Below, one piece after another: positions 21,224 to 29,497 of a stretch of 64,000 nt of DNA. Position 1 is the first letter of the stretch. Each line of letters starts with the position of its first letter. The DNA comes from Nevskia ramosa DSM 11499 (lineage in GTDB: Bacteria > Pseudomonadota > Gammaproteobacteria > Nevskiales > Nevskiaceae): assembly GCF_000420645.1 (NCBI RefSeq), contig NZ_ATVI01000009.1, forward strand, positions 124,001-188,000. Direction: 5' to 3'. Below the pieces are notes generated by a model. That model ran no database searches and was not told where the DNA came from. It worked only from the letters and a program-made list of their open reading frames with translations. The position numbers and the translations under genes were made by a program.

Positions 21224-22615
21224 ATGTTGTTTGCTGAATTGGGCCTATGCCCGGAACTGTTGCGCGCTCTCACTGACGAAGGCTATGAAAAGCCCACGCC
21301 GATCCAGGCGCAGGCGATCCCGATCGTGATCTCCGGCCGCGATCTGCTTGGTGCCGCCCAGACCGGTACCGGCAAGACCGCCGCCTTCACCCTGCCGATC
21401 CTCAACCGCCTGGCCTCGCAGCCGCGCGACGCCGCGACCACCGCGCGCGTTGCCCCGCCGAAAGTGCTGGTGCTGGTGCCGACCCGCGAACTGGCCGCCC
21501 AGGTCGGTGACTCGATGCGCACCTACGGCCGCCATCTGCCGGCGATCAAGACCGCGATCATCTTCGGCGGCGTCGGCATCAACCCGCAGATCGACCAGCT
21601 GCGCCGCGGTGTCGACATCATCGTCGCCACGCCGGGCCGCCTGCTCGACCATCTCCAGCAGCGCACGGTGAATCTGTCCGGCATCCAGATGCTGGTGCTC
21701 GACGAAGCCGACCGCATGCTCGACATGGGCTTCATCCGCGACATCCGCCGGGTCATCCAGGCGCTGCCGCAGAAGCGCCAGAACCTGCTGTTCTCGGCAA
21801 CTTTCAACCCGGAAATCCGTTCGCTGGCCGAAGGCCTGCTGCACGATCCGGCAAGCGTCGACGTGGCCCCGCGCAACACCGCGGCCGAGTTGGTTGCCCA
21901 GCGCGTGCACCCGGTCGACAAGGGTCGCAAGACCGCGCTGATCGCGCATCTGGTGAAGGCCGGTGACTGGAAGCAAGTGCTGATCTTCACGCGTACCAAG
22001 CACGGCGCCAATCGCCTGGCCGAGCAGCTGGTGCGCGAGAACATCCTGGCCGATGCGATCCACGGCAACAAATCGCAGAACGCCCGCACCCGCGCGCTGG
22101 CCGACTTCAAGGCCGGCAAGATCCGCGTGCTGGTGGCCACCGATATCGCCGCACGCGGCATCGACATCGACCAGCTGCCGCATGTCATCAACCATGAGCT
22201 GCCGAATGTGCCGGAGGATTACGTCCATCGCATCGGCCGTACCGGTCGTGCCGGCGCCGAGGGTGAGGCAATCAGCCTGGTGTCGCCGGACGAGCGCGCC
22301 TTCCTGAAGGACATCGAGCGCCTGCTGCGCAAGTCGATTCCGTCGTCGACGGTGACGGGCTACGAGCCGGGCTCGCAGCCGACCGCCGAAGAGCGCGCCG
22401 CCGCAGCAGCCCGTCCGCCGGCACCGCCGGAGCGCGAGCGTGGTGAACGTCCGCGGAATGCTCCGGGTGGCCGTGGCCACGCGCCGGGTAATGGTGCCCG
22501 TCGTCCGGGTGCCGGCGCCGCGCCGAGCAGCAACAACGGCAATCGCCATGCACGCCCGTCGCGCGATGGCGCGCGTCCGTCCGGCACCAACAATCAGAAC
22601 CAGCGCACGCGTTGA
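21224..22615 (+). CDS. rhlE: RhlE-type DEAD-box ATP-dependent RNA helicase
   Basis: DEAD-box helicases remodel RNA in ribosome assembly and decay. Motifs in order: Q motif around [10 protein letters not shown] (25-34), Walker A AQTGTGKT (45-52), PTREL (86-90), TPGRL (136-140), DEAD variant [11 protein letters not shown] (159-169), SAT (191-193), [11 protein letters not shown] and [10 protein letters not shown]. After residue ~380 comes a Pro/Arg/Gly/Asn-rich low-complexity tail, likely an RNA-binding extension. The order and MLDMGF sequence fit RhlE. AGGAG lies at 21210-21214. An RRM protein gene follows 40 bases later, probably in the same transcript. Confidence 0.9.
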   Translation: MLFAELGLCPELLRALTDEGYEKPTPIQAQAIPIVISGRDLLGAAQTGTGKTAAFTLPILNRLASQPRDAATTARVAPPKVLVLVPTRELAAQVGDSMRTYGRHLPAIKTAIIFGGVGINPQIDQLRRGVDIIVATPGRLLDHLQQRTVNLSGIQMLVLDEADRMLDMGFIRDIRRVIQALPQKRQNLLFSATFNPEIRSLAEGLLHDPASVDVAPRNTAAELVAQRVHPVDKGRKTALIAHLVKAGDWKQVLIFTRTKHGANRLAEQLVRENILADAIHGNKSQNARTRALADFKAGKIRVLVATDIAARGIDIDQLPHVINHELPNVPEDYVHRIGRTGRAGAEGEAISLVSPDERAFLKDIERLLRKSIPSSTVTGYEPGSQPTAEERAAAAARPPAPPERERGERPRNAPGGRGHAPGNGARRPGAGAAPSSNNGNRHARPSRDGARPSGTNNQNQRTR

Positions 22616-22655
22616 TTGCGTCGCTCACCGTTAACCGAGAAGAAGGAGTCATTGG

Positions 22656-22937
22656 ATGAAGCGTATCTATGCCGGCAACCTGCCCACCGACACGACTGAA
22701 AAGGAACTGACCGAGCTGTTCTCGACGCACGGTCGCGTCCGCTCGATCAAGCTCGCGCACGATGTGTTTTCGGGCAAATGCCGCGGTTTCGGTTTCATCG
22801 AGATGGAAGGTCACGAAGCCCGTGCCGCCATCGCCGGCCTGAACGGCAAGGAACTGCGCGGCAATCTGCTGCGCGTCAACGAAGAACGCCCGAAGGACGA
22901 CAAGAAGGGCGGCCGCCCGGGCGGTCCGCGCCGTTAA
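22656..22937 (+). CDS. Small RRM-type RNA-binding protein
   Basis: The 93-residue protein is one RNA recognition motif: RNP2 IYAGNL (4-9) and RNP1 KCRGFGFI (41-48) with the aromatic residues that stack on RNA, then a basic Gly/Pro/Arg tail (KKGGRPGGPRR). Bacterial single-RRM proteins are often cold-inducible or act as RNA chaperones. The ATG has a strong AAGGAG upstream. It lies directly after rhlE and before a strong terminator, so helicase and RNA binder are likely co-expressed. Confidence 0.9.
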   Translation: MKRIYAGNLPTDTTEKELTELFSTHGRVRSIKLAHDVFSGKCRGFGFIEMEGHEARAAIAGLNGKELRGNLLRVNEERPKDDKKGGRPGGPRR

Positions 22938-23002
22938 GGGCTGACGCAGCCTTTCGGGCGATCACCACGATCACCTGAAACGCTGCAGCTTGCTGCACCC
23001 AG

Positions 23003-23035
23003 ACGCCACGATCGCCTTGCGGTCGTGGCGTTTTT
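23003..23035 (+). terminator. Rho-independent terminator of rhlE and the RRM gene
   Basis: ACGCCACGA (23003-23011) pairs with TCGTGGCGT (23023-23031), with further pairing toward the loop, followed by TTTT. It also lies just past the 3' end of the convergent DUF2007 gene. Confidence 0.88.
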
Positions 23036-23043
23036 GCTGGGCG

Positions 23044-23322
23044 CTAGTCGACGCTGGCGCCTGGATCGAAATCCTCGTCCAGCGCGTAGTCGCCCGAGGC
23101 CAGCGCAGCGATGATCGCCTGCGCTGCGTCAATATCACGGGCCTTGACCTGCACCCGCACGCCGCCCAGCGCCAACGCGATCAACGGATCGGCCTGCACG
23201 TGGTTGCGATCGGCGAGGAAGGCTTCGATGCCATCCGCCTGCAAGCGACCCTGCAGCAACTGCGCTTCCACTGCGTCGCTGAAGCGCGCGACAGTCAGCC
23301 AGTCATTGGGATCGTCGTGCAA
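23044..23322 (-). CDS. DUF2007 family protein
   Basis: The 92-residue protein resembles the DUF2007 (putative signal-transducing) family: WLTVARFSDAVEAQLLQGRLQADGIEAFL followed by GGVRVQVKARDIDAAQAII. This compact beta-alpha-beta fold is related to the ferredoxin-like ACT shape; no biochemical function is established. The start would be TTG at 23322, six bases after the rpiA stop on the same strand, so it is probably translated with rpiA. The ribosome-binding site is weak. Confidence 0.75.
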   Translation of the reverse strand: MHDDPNDWLTVARFSDAVEAQLLQGRLQADGIEAFLADRNHVQADPLIALALGGVRVQVKARDIDAAQAIIAALASGDYALDEDFDPGASVD

Positions 23323-23328
23323 GGGACT

Positions 23329-23991
23329 TTATGCCGGCAGCACTTCACGAGCGCCATCCGGGCCGCCGAGCAGCAGCACGTCGGCGCCGCGATGGGCGAA
23401 CAGGCCGACGCTGATCACGCCGGCGAGCATGCCGATCTCGGTTTCCATCTTCAGCGGATCGACGATCGAGAAACCGGACACGTCGAGGATCAGGCCGCCG
23501 TTGTCGGTGACGAAGCCCTCGCGCAGCTTCGGGTTGCCACCCAGGCGCACCAGTTCGCGGGCGACGTAGGAGCGGGCCATCGGAATCACTTCCACCGGAA
23601 GCGGAAATGCGCCGAGCACCGGCACCAGCTTCGATTCGTCGGCGATGCAGATGAACTTGCGGCTGGCCGCGGCAACGATCTTTTCGCGGGTCAGCGCGCC
23701 GCCGCCGCCCTTGACCAGGCGCAGGTGCTTGTCGGCTTCATCGGCGCCGTCGACATAGATCGACAGGGTGCCGGCCTCGTTCAGCTCGACCACCGGAATG
23801 CCGATCTTCTTCAGCCGCTCGGTCGAGGCATTCGACGACGACACCGCGCCGGGAACGTCCTGCTTGTGCGCGGCCAGCGCATCGATGAAGTAGTTGACCG
23901 TCGACCCGGTACCGACACCGAGCAGTTCGCCCGGCACGAGATATTTCAGGGCGGCTTCGGCGGCGGCTTTCTTGGCTTGGTTCTGGTCCAT
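23329..23991 (-). CDS. rpiA: Ribose-5-phosphate isomerase A
   Basis: RpiA interconverts ribose 5-phosphate and ribulose 5-phosphate in the pentose phosphate pathway. The 220-residue protein carries [15 protein letters not shown] (phosphate loop, ~24-38), VDGADEAD (catalytic Asp) and [13 protein letters not shown] (catalytic Glu and Lys), all diagnostic. The frame is open upstream to 24330 but the ATG at 23991 starts the family domain, giving normal length. It precedes the DUF2007 gene and follows yggS on the minus strand with 74 bases between. Confidence 0.96.
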   Translation of the reverse strand: MDQNQAKKAAAEAALKYLVPGELLGVGTGSTVNYFIDALAAHKQDVPGAVSSSNASTERLKKIGIPVVELNEAGTLSIYVDGADEADKHLRLVKGGGGALTREKIVAAASRKFICIADESKLVPVLGAFPLPVEVIPMARSYVARELVRLGGNPKLREGFVTDNGGLILDVSGFSIVDPLKMETEIGMLAGVISVGLFAHRGADVLLLGGPDGAREVLPA

Positions 23992-24065
23992 GGGGCGAGG
24001 CGGTGATCGTTGGAGTGGCGGCGCGCGAGTTTGAAGCAGGCGAGGGGACGATGCACCTCGGCGAC

Positions 24066-24773
24066 TCAGGCAGGGCGTTCCCCGAACAGTGCCGAACCGA
24101 TGCGCACCATCGTCGCGCCTTCCTCGATCGCCACTTCGAAATCGTCGGACATGCCCATCGACAGCTGATCGAAAGCGCTCGCATCGACGCTGCCGGAGGC
24201 GCGAATACGATCGCGCAGTTCGCGCAGCAGCCGGAACGAGGCGCGCGAGTTCTCCGGATCGTCGACCGGCGCCGGAATGCACATCAGGCCGCGCAGGCTT
24301 AGCCGCGGCAGCCTGGCGATGTCGGCACAAAGCGCAGCGGCTTCATCCGGCGTCGCGCCGCCCTTGCTCGCTTCGCCGGAGACGTTGACCTGCACGCAGA
24401 CTTCAAGCGGCGGCAGGTCCGGCGCGCGTAGTTCGGACAGGCGTTCGGCGATCTTCAGGCGATCGATGCCATGCGCCCAGGCAAACATGCCGGCCAGCGC
24501 GCGGCACTTGTTGCCCTGGATCGGGCCGATGAAATGCCAGACCAGGCGCCGGCCAGCCAAAGCTTCGGCAAGGCCGATCTTGTCGATCGCTTCGCGCATG
24601 TAGCTTTCGCCGAAGTGCAGCGCGCCGAGTTCGGCGACCTCGGCCACGGCATCGGCATCGAAGGTCTTGGAGACGGCGATCAGACTCACCTCGCCGGGCG
24701 CGCGGCCGGCGCGGGCCGCGGCGGCAGCCAGTCGTCGGCGGATATCCCTCAACCGGTCGGAAACGGTATTCAT
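24066..24773 (-). CDS. PLP homeostasis protein YggS/PLPBP
   Basis: YggS-type proteins bind pyridoxal phosphate and buffer its level, without known enzymatic activity. The 235-residue protein has the fold-type III PLP barrel with the PLP lysine in [10 protein letters not shown] (K36), [30 protein letters not shown] and the C-terminal [28 protein letters not shown]. In many proteobacteria this gene lies divergent to pilT, exactly as here, so it is the expected neighbour of the pilus ATPase genes. Confidence 0.94.
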   Translation of the reverse strand: MNTVSDRLRDIRRRLAAAAARAGRAPGEVSLIAVSKTFDADAVAEVAELGALHFGESYMREAIDKIGLAEALAGRRLVWHFIGPIQGNKCRALAGMFAWAHGIDRLKIAERLSELRAPDLPPLEVCVQVNVSGEASKGGATPDEAAALCADIARLPRLSLRGLMCIPAPVDDPENSRASFRLLRELRDRIRASGSVDASAFDQLSMGMSDDFEVAIEEGATMVRIGSALFGERPA

Positions 24774-24872
24774 GCGGGTGTGAAGTAAGGTCTCATACGT
24801 CCATCATCTGCCAGCAACGGCCGCCATCAGGGCGAAGCCTGCGGCATAAGGAAAACTCGGGGAGAGCCGGTC

Positions 24873-25913
24873 TTGGATATCGCGCAGCTGTTGACCTTCA
24901 GCGTCAAGCAGGGAGCTTCGGACTTGCATCTGTCTGCCGGTGTGGAGCCGATGATCCGCGTCGATGGCGACATGAAGCGCATCAATCTGCCACCTCTGGA
25001 GCACAAGGAGGTGCACGCGATGCTCTACGACATCATGAACGACAAGCAGCGCAAGGCCTACGACGAATTCCTGGAAACCGATTTCTCGTTCGAGATTCCC
25101 GGCCTCGCGCGCTTCCGCGTCAATGCCTTCACCCACGCCCGCGGTGCCGGCGGCGTGTTCCGCACCATTCCGTCGAAGATCATGTCGCTGGAAGATCTGA
25201 AGTGCCCGGCGATCTTCAAGGACATCGCGGAGACGCCGCGCGGCCTGGTGCTGGTCACCGGCCCGACCGGCTCCGGCAAGTCGACGACCCTGGCGGCGAT
25301 CATCAACCACATCAACGAGAACGACTACGGCCACATCCTCACCGTCGAGGATCCGATCGAATTCGTCCATCCGTCGAAGAAGTGCCTGATCAACCAGCGC
25401 GAAGTGCATCGCGACACGCTCGGTTTCAATCAAGCGCTGCGCTCCGCGCTGCGCGAAGACCCGGACGTGATCCTGGTCGGCGAAATGCGCGATCTGGAAA
25501 CCATCCGCCTGGCGCTGACCGCGGCCGAAACCGGCCATCTGGTGTTCGGCACCCTGCACACGACCTCCGCCGCCAAGACCATCGACCGCGTCGTCGACGT
25601 CTTCCCGGCGGCCGAGAAGGACATGGTGCGCGCGATGCTTTCCACCGGCCTGCGCGCGGTGATCGCCCAGACCCTGCTGAAGAAAACCGGCGGCGGCCGC
25701 GTCGCTGCGCACGAAATCCTGATCGGCACGCCGGCGGTGCGTTCGCTGATCAAGGAGAACAAGATCGCGCAGATGTATTCGGCGATTCAGACCGGTTCCC
25801 GGGACGGCATGCAGACGCTCGACCAGTGCCTGAAGGAGCTGGTCAAGAAAGGCGTGGTCAGCAATGCCGAGGCGCGCACCAAGGCCGAGAACAAGGCGGA
25901 CTTTGCGGGCTAG
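24873..25913 (+). CDS. pilT: Type IV pilus retraction ATPase PilT
   Basis: PilT is the hexameric ATPase that depolymerises type IV pili for twitching motility. The 346-residue protein has the ASDLHLSAG N-terminal motif, Walker A GPTGSGKST (130-138), the Asp box ILTVEDPIEF, Walker B with catalytic glutamate ILVGEMRD (E204), the His box and VRSLIKE, which matches the AIRNLIRE retraction motif. The start is TTG at 24873 with GGGGAG (24859-24864) eight bases upstream. It is the first of three tandem PilT-family genes; pilU begins 45 bases later. Confidence 0.95.
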   Translation: MDIAQLLTFSVKQGASDLHLSAGVEPMIRVDGDMKRINLPPLEHKEVHAMLYDIMNDKQRKAYDEFLETDFSFEIPGLARFRVNAFTHARGAGGVFRTIPSKIMSLEDLKCPAIFKDIAETPRGLVLVTGPTGSGKSTTLAAIINHINENDYGHILTVEDPIEFVHPSKKCLINQREVHRDTLGFNQALRSALREDPDVILVGEMRDLETIRLALTAAETGHLVFGTLHTTSAAKTIDRVVDVFPAAEKDMVRAMLSTGLRAVIAQTLLKKTGGGRVAAHEILIGTPAVRSLIKENKIAQMYSAIQTGSRDGMQTLDQCLKELVKKGVVSNAEARTKAENKADFAG

Positions 25914-25957
25914 TCGTCCACTCTGCGGGACAGCCTGACACTCACCGAGACCACACG

Positions 25958-27136
25958 ATGGAACGCGACGAAGCAATCAAGCTGATCCAGCAACTGCTGG
26001 TGCAGATGAAGACCCGAGGGGCCTCGGACCTGTTCCTGAGCGCCGGCTTCCCGCCGGCGATCAAGCTTGACGGCCAGCTGACGCCGGTCACCGACAAGCC
26101 GCTGACCGGCCAGAACTCGGCGCTGCTGATCCGTTCACTGATGAACGATCGCCAGCTCAAGGAGTTCGAGTCGACCAACGAGTGCAACTTCGCGATCAAT
26201 CCGCCGGCCATCGGCCGCTTCCGGGTCAGCGCCTTCGTGCAGATGGGCCAGGTCGGCGGCGTGCTGCGGACGATCACCACCGATATTCCGACCTTCGACC
26301 AGATCGGCCTGCCGACCAGTCTGAAGGAGGTGATGATGGCCAAGCGCGGCCTGATCCTGATGGTCGGCGCGACCGGCTCCGGCAAGTCCACTTCGCTGGC
26401 CGCGATGCTCGGCCATCGCAACGCCAACTCCAAGGGCCACATCATCACCATCGAGGACCCGGTGGAGTACGTGCATCCGCACCTCGGCTGCATGATCACC
26501 CAGCGCGAAGTCGGCACCGATACCTTGAGCTGGGAAGCAGCCCTCAAGAACACCTTGCGCCAGGCACCGGACGTGATTCAGATCGGCGAGATCCGCACCC
26601 GCGAAACCATGGAGTACGCGATCAACTTCGCCGAAACCGGCCATCTCGTGCTGTCGACGCTACATGCCAACAGCGCCAATCAGGCGCTCGATCGGATCAT
26701 CAATTTCTTCAGCGAGGAAAAGCGCGAACAGGTGCTGATGGACTTGAGCCTCAACCTGCGCGCGGTGATTTCGCAGCGCCTGGTGCGGCGCGAGAATGGC
26801 GGCCGGGTGCCGGCCGTGGAGATCATGCTGAACTCGCCGCTGATCGCCGATCTGATCTTCAAGGGCGAGGTCGTCGGCATCAAGGAAGTGATGAGCCGCT
26901 CGAACGAGCAGGGCATGGTCACCTTCGATCAGTACCTGTACCAGCTGTTCGAGAGCGGCCAGATTTCCTATGACGAAGCGGTGCGCAATGCCGATTCACA
27001 GAACGAACTGCGCCTGAAGGTGAAGCTCGAATCGAAGCGCATGCGCGAGAACCTGCTCGAGGATCCGGCGGTGAAAGGCTTGCAGATGAAAGAAGAAGAC
27101 AACGCCCAATTGCACACTTCGCTGCTGCGGAGATAG
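25958..27136 (+). CDS. pilU: PilT-dependent retraction ATPase PilU
   Basis: PilU assists PilT in pilus retraction and needs it for function in other species. The 392-residue protein has ASDLFLSAG, the Walker A variant GATGSGKST (137-145), TIEDPVEY and Walker B IQIGEIRTRETME typical of PilU rather than PilT, and a ~50-residue C-terminal extension ending LLRR. The ATG at 25958 is chosen; the frame is open far upstream through pilT but the extra sequence is out-of-frame pilT. Its stop is two bases before the next ATPase. Confidence 0.94.
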   Translation: MERDEAIKLIQQLLVQMKTRGASDLFLSAGFPPAIKLDGQLTPVTDKPLTGQNSALLIRSLMNDRQLKEFESTNECNFAINPPAIGRFRVSAFVQMGQVGGVLRTITTDIPTFDQIGLPTSLKEVMMAKRGLILMVGATGSGKSTSLAAMLGHRNANSKGHIITIEDPVEYVHPHLGCMITQREVGTDTLSWEAALKNTLRQAPDVIQIGEIRTRETMEYAINFAETGHLVLSTLHANSANQALDRIINFFSEEKREQVLMDLSLNLRAVISQRLVRRENGGRVPAVEIMLNSPLIADLIFKGEVVGIKEVMSRSNEQGMVTFDQYLYQLFESGQISYDEAVRNADSQNELRLKVKLESKRMRENLLEDPAVKGLQMKEEDNAQLHTSLLRR

Positions 27137-27138
27137 GC

Positions 27139-28200
27139 ATGGAGAAGCTTCTTGCGTACCTGAAGCTGACGGTCGAGCAGCAGGCGTCCGATCTTTACTT
27201 CAGTGCCGGCGCCACGGCGATGCTGCGCATCGAGGGCGATCTGCATCCGGTCGGCCGTGTCGTGCTGACCAGCGATTTCATCCGCGAACTGTCCCGCTCG
27301 ATCCTCGATCCCGAACAGCAGGAGCGCTTCGATCGCGAGCGCGAGATCGATCTCGCCATCGAAGCCGCCGGACTTGGCCGCTTCCGGGTCAACGTGTTCA
27401 CACAGCGCGGCACCGTGGCGATGGTGCTGCGCTATGTGAGGTCTGAAGCGCCGAAGCTCGCCGACCTGAACCTGCCGGAAACCCTGGCGCAGATGGTCAT
27501 GCAGAAGCGCGGCCTGCTGCTGATGGTGGGCGCGACCGGCTCCGGCAAATCGACGACCCTGGCGGCGATGATCAATCACCGCAACGAGCATGCGGCCGGC
27601 CACATCCTGACCATCGAGGACCCGATCGAGTTCGTCCACACCAACAAGCGCTCGATCATCAATCAGCGCGAAATCGGCCAGGACACGGTCAGCTACGAAC
27701 GGGCGCTGCATTCGGCGCTGCGGGAAGCGCCGGACGTGATCCAAATCGGCGAGATCCGCACCCGGGAGACGATGGACGCCTGCCTGCAACTGGCGAACAC
27801 TGGCCACCTGGCGATTTCGACCCTGCATGCCAACAACGCCTATCAGGCGCTGCAGCGGATTGTGAACCTCTATCCGGATGCGTTGCGGCCGCAGCTTTAT
27901 CTGGACCTGTCCTTGAGCCTGCGGGCGATCGTGTCGCAGCGGCTGGTCAAGCGCCTGGATGGTCGCCGGGTCGCCGCGGTCGAAGTGCTGATCAACACGC
28001 CGTTCCTGCAGGACCTGATCGTCGGCCGCCGCATCGAAGAGATTCGCGACGCGATGAGCCAGTCCTCGGACTCTGGCATGCAGACCTTCGATACCTCGCT
28101 GCATCGTCTGTACAAGGACGGCCTGATCTCGCTTGATGAGGCGCTGGCCAATGCCGATTCGCGCACCAACCTCGAAGCCAAGATCAACTTTGGTCATTGA
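27139..28200 (+). CDS. Third PilT/PilU-family ATPase
   Basis: The 353-residue protein is a second PilU-like ATPase: ASDLYFSAG (16-24), Walker A GATGSGKST (131-139), TIEDPIEF and IQIGEIRTRETMD. It is shorter than PilU, lacking the C-terminal extension, and diverges in the N-terminal regulatory domain (DLHPVGRVVLTSDFIRELSR). The catalytic boxes are intact, so an active ATPase is expected. It starts two bases after the pilU stop, so the three are surely one transcript. A dedicated role, such as tuning retraction or a second pilus-like system, is inference. Confidence 0.88.
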   Translation: MEKLLAYLKLTVEQQASDLYFSAGATAMLRIEGDLHPVGRVVLTSDFIRELSRSILDPEQQERFDREREIDLAIEAAGLGRFRVNVFTQRGTVAMVLRYVRSEAPKLADLNLPETLAQMVMQKRGLLLMVGATGSGKSTTLAAMINHRNEHAAGHILTIEDPIEFVHTNKRSIINQREIGQDTVSYERALHSALREAPDVIQIGEIRTRETMDACLQLANTGHLAISTLHANNAYQALQRIVNLYPDALRPQLYLDLSLSLRAIVSQRLVKRLDGRRVAAVEVLINTPFLQDLIVGRRIEEIRDAMSQSSDSGMQTFDTSLHRLYKDGLISLDEALANADSRTNLEAKINFGH

Positions 28201-28223
28201 AGCGCAGCCATAGAGGCGTGCGG

Positions 28224-28252
28224 TTGCGTGGTCACGGGGACCACACTACAAT
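28224..28252 (+). promoter_or_regulatory. Promoter of rplM-rpsI with overlapping inverted repeat
   Basis: TTGCGT (28224-28229) and TACAAT (28247-28252) are 17 bases apart, about 98 bases before the rplM ATG, the only good promoter-like pair in the 149-base gap. Within the spacer, GTGGTC (28228-28233) and GACCAC (28239-28244) form an inverted repeat around ACGGG. A protein bound there would block RNA polymerase. Confidence 0.65.
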
Positions 28253-28349
28253 CCGCGTCCCGCTGTACCCGACGTCGGCGCAAAACATCGCGAAGACCGA
28301 ACTATAACCACCTCCAGACGCAAGTTTGCGAGGCAATCAGAGCAGGAAA

Positions 28350-28784
28350 ATGGGCACTTATTTCGCAACCAATGAAAATGCGAAGCGTGATTGGACCCTG
28401 ATCGACGCCGAAGGCGTTGTTCTGGGCCGTCTCGCCTCGGAAGTCGCACGCCGTCTGCGTGGCAAGCACAAGCCGGAGTTCACGCCGCACATCGACACCG
28501 GTGATTATGTTGTCGTCATCAATGCCGACAAGATCCGCGTCACCGGCAACAAGATGGAAGGCAAGATCTACTGGCGCCACACGGAATATCCGGGCGGCAT
28601 CAAGTTCACGACGCTGGGCAAGATGAACGCCGAGCATCCGGAACGCGTCATCGAGAAGGCGATCAAAGGCATGCTGCCGTCGGGCCCGCTGGGCTACGCG
28701 CAGTACCGCAAGCTGAAGGTTTATGCCGGTGCCGAGCACCCGCACACCGCGCAGCAGCCCACCACCTTCACGATCAAGGGTTAA
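28350..28784 (+). CDS. rplM: 50S ribosomal protein L13
   Basis: L13 is an early-assembly protein of the large subunit. The 144-residue product shows the family sequence [29 protein letters not shown] near its start, [12 protein letters not shown], and [23 protein letters not shown] at 28350 with AGGA just before gives the expected N-terminus MGTYFAT; a TTG upstream at 28326 would add eight unlikely residues. It is followed by rpsI after three bases, the conserved operon. Confidence 0.98.
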   Translation: MGTYFATNENAKRDWTLIDAEGVVLGRLASEVARRLRGKHKPEFTPHIDTGDYVVVINADKIRVTGNKMEGKIYWRHTEYPGGIKFTTLGKMNAEHPERVIEKAIKGMLPSGPLGYAQYRKLKVYAGAEHPHTAQQPTTFTIKG

Positions 28785-28787
28785 TCC

Positions 28788-29195
28788 ATGGCCACGCTCA
28801 AGCAGCCTGCTGACCAGCATTACGGCACCGGCCGTCGCAAGACCGCCGCCGCCCGCGTTTTCATCCGTCCGGGCAAGGGCGATATCGTCATCAACGGCAA
28901 GACCGTCGAGGCCTACTTCGGCCGCGAAACCTCGCGCATGCTGGTTCGCCAGCCGCTCGAAGTGTCCGACTGCGTCGGCCGTTTCGACATCAAGGTGACG
29001 GTCGCCGGTGGCGGTCCGAACGGCCAGGCCGGCGCGATCCGCCACGGTCTGACCCGCGCCCTGATCAAGTACGATGAGGCCCTGCGTCCGGGTCTGCGTG
29101 CTGCCGGTCTCGTCACTCGCGATGCTCGCGAAGTCGAGCGCAAGAAGGTCGGCCTGCACGGCGCCCGTCGCGCTCCGCAGTACTCGAAGCGCTAA
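28788..29195 (+). CDS. rpsI: 30S ribosomal protein S9
   Basis: S9 contacts the P-site tRNA through its C-terminal tail. The 135-residue protein has [18 protein letters not shown] near the start, [19 protein letters not shown], and the basic C-terminus [14 protein letters not shown]. It forms the usual rplM-rpsI operon with the upstream gene. No clear rho-independent terminator lies between it and the tRNA gene 58 bases downstream, so some read-through is possible. Confidence 0.98.
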   Translation: MATLKQPADQHYGTGRRKTAAARVFIRPGKGDIVINGKTVEAYFGRETSRMLVRQPLEVSDCVGRFDIKVTVAGGGPNGQAGAIRHGLTRALIKYDEALRPGLRAAGLVTRDAREVERKKVGLHGARRAPQYSKR

Positions 29196-29253
29196 TCGGC
29201 ATTCGTGGCGACGCCTTCGCAGGCGCCGGCACGGTCGGAAGCTTCAAGGTTTT

Positions 29254-29327
29254 TGGGAGATCGTCTAATGGCAGGACAACAGATTCTGACTCTGTTTATC
29301 TAGGTTCGAGTCCTAGTCTCCCAGCCA
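29254..29327 (+). tRNA. tRNA-Gln(CTG)
   Basis: The 74-base gene folds into a cloverleaf: acceptor TGGGAGA (29254-29260) pairs with TCTCCCA (29317-29323), the D arm contains TAATGGCAG, the anticodon stem ACAGA/TCTGT encloses loop TTCTGAC with anticodon CTG, and the T arm is CTAGG-TTCGAGT-CCTAG. CCA is encoded at 29325-29327. The CTG anticodon reads CAG glutamine codons, abundant in this GC-rich genome. Confidence 0.97.
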
Positions 29328-29335
29328 GTAAAGGA

Positions 29336-29375
29336 AAGCGCTTAGCGATGAATTCGCTAGGCGCTTTTTCTTTTT
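29336..29375 (+). terminator. Rho-independent terminator after tRNA-Gln
   Basis: A 13-bp stem (29336-29348 with 29354-29366, one G-T wobble) with loop TGAAT is followed by TTTCTTTTT. It ends the tRNA transcript. Confidence 0.92.
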
Positions 29376-29433
29376 CTGCAGTCGCTGTGCACTCTTCATT
29401 CTTCCGCGATGGCTACATCGAACAGCGGCCAAC

Positions 29434-29468
29434 AAAAAGGGCGGAACGGCCATGCGGCCGTTCCGCCC
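29434..29468 (-). terminator. Rho-independent terminator of the alkaline phosphatase gene
   Basis: GGGCGGAACGGCC (29439-29451) pairs perfectly with GGCCGTTCCGCCC (29456-29468) around a four-base loop, and on the minus strand it is followed by TTTTT (29438-29434). It lies 30 bases past the phosphatase stop. Confidence 0.92.
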
Positions 29469-29497
29469 GAGGCGATGCAGCTGTCAGCCGTGCTGTC

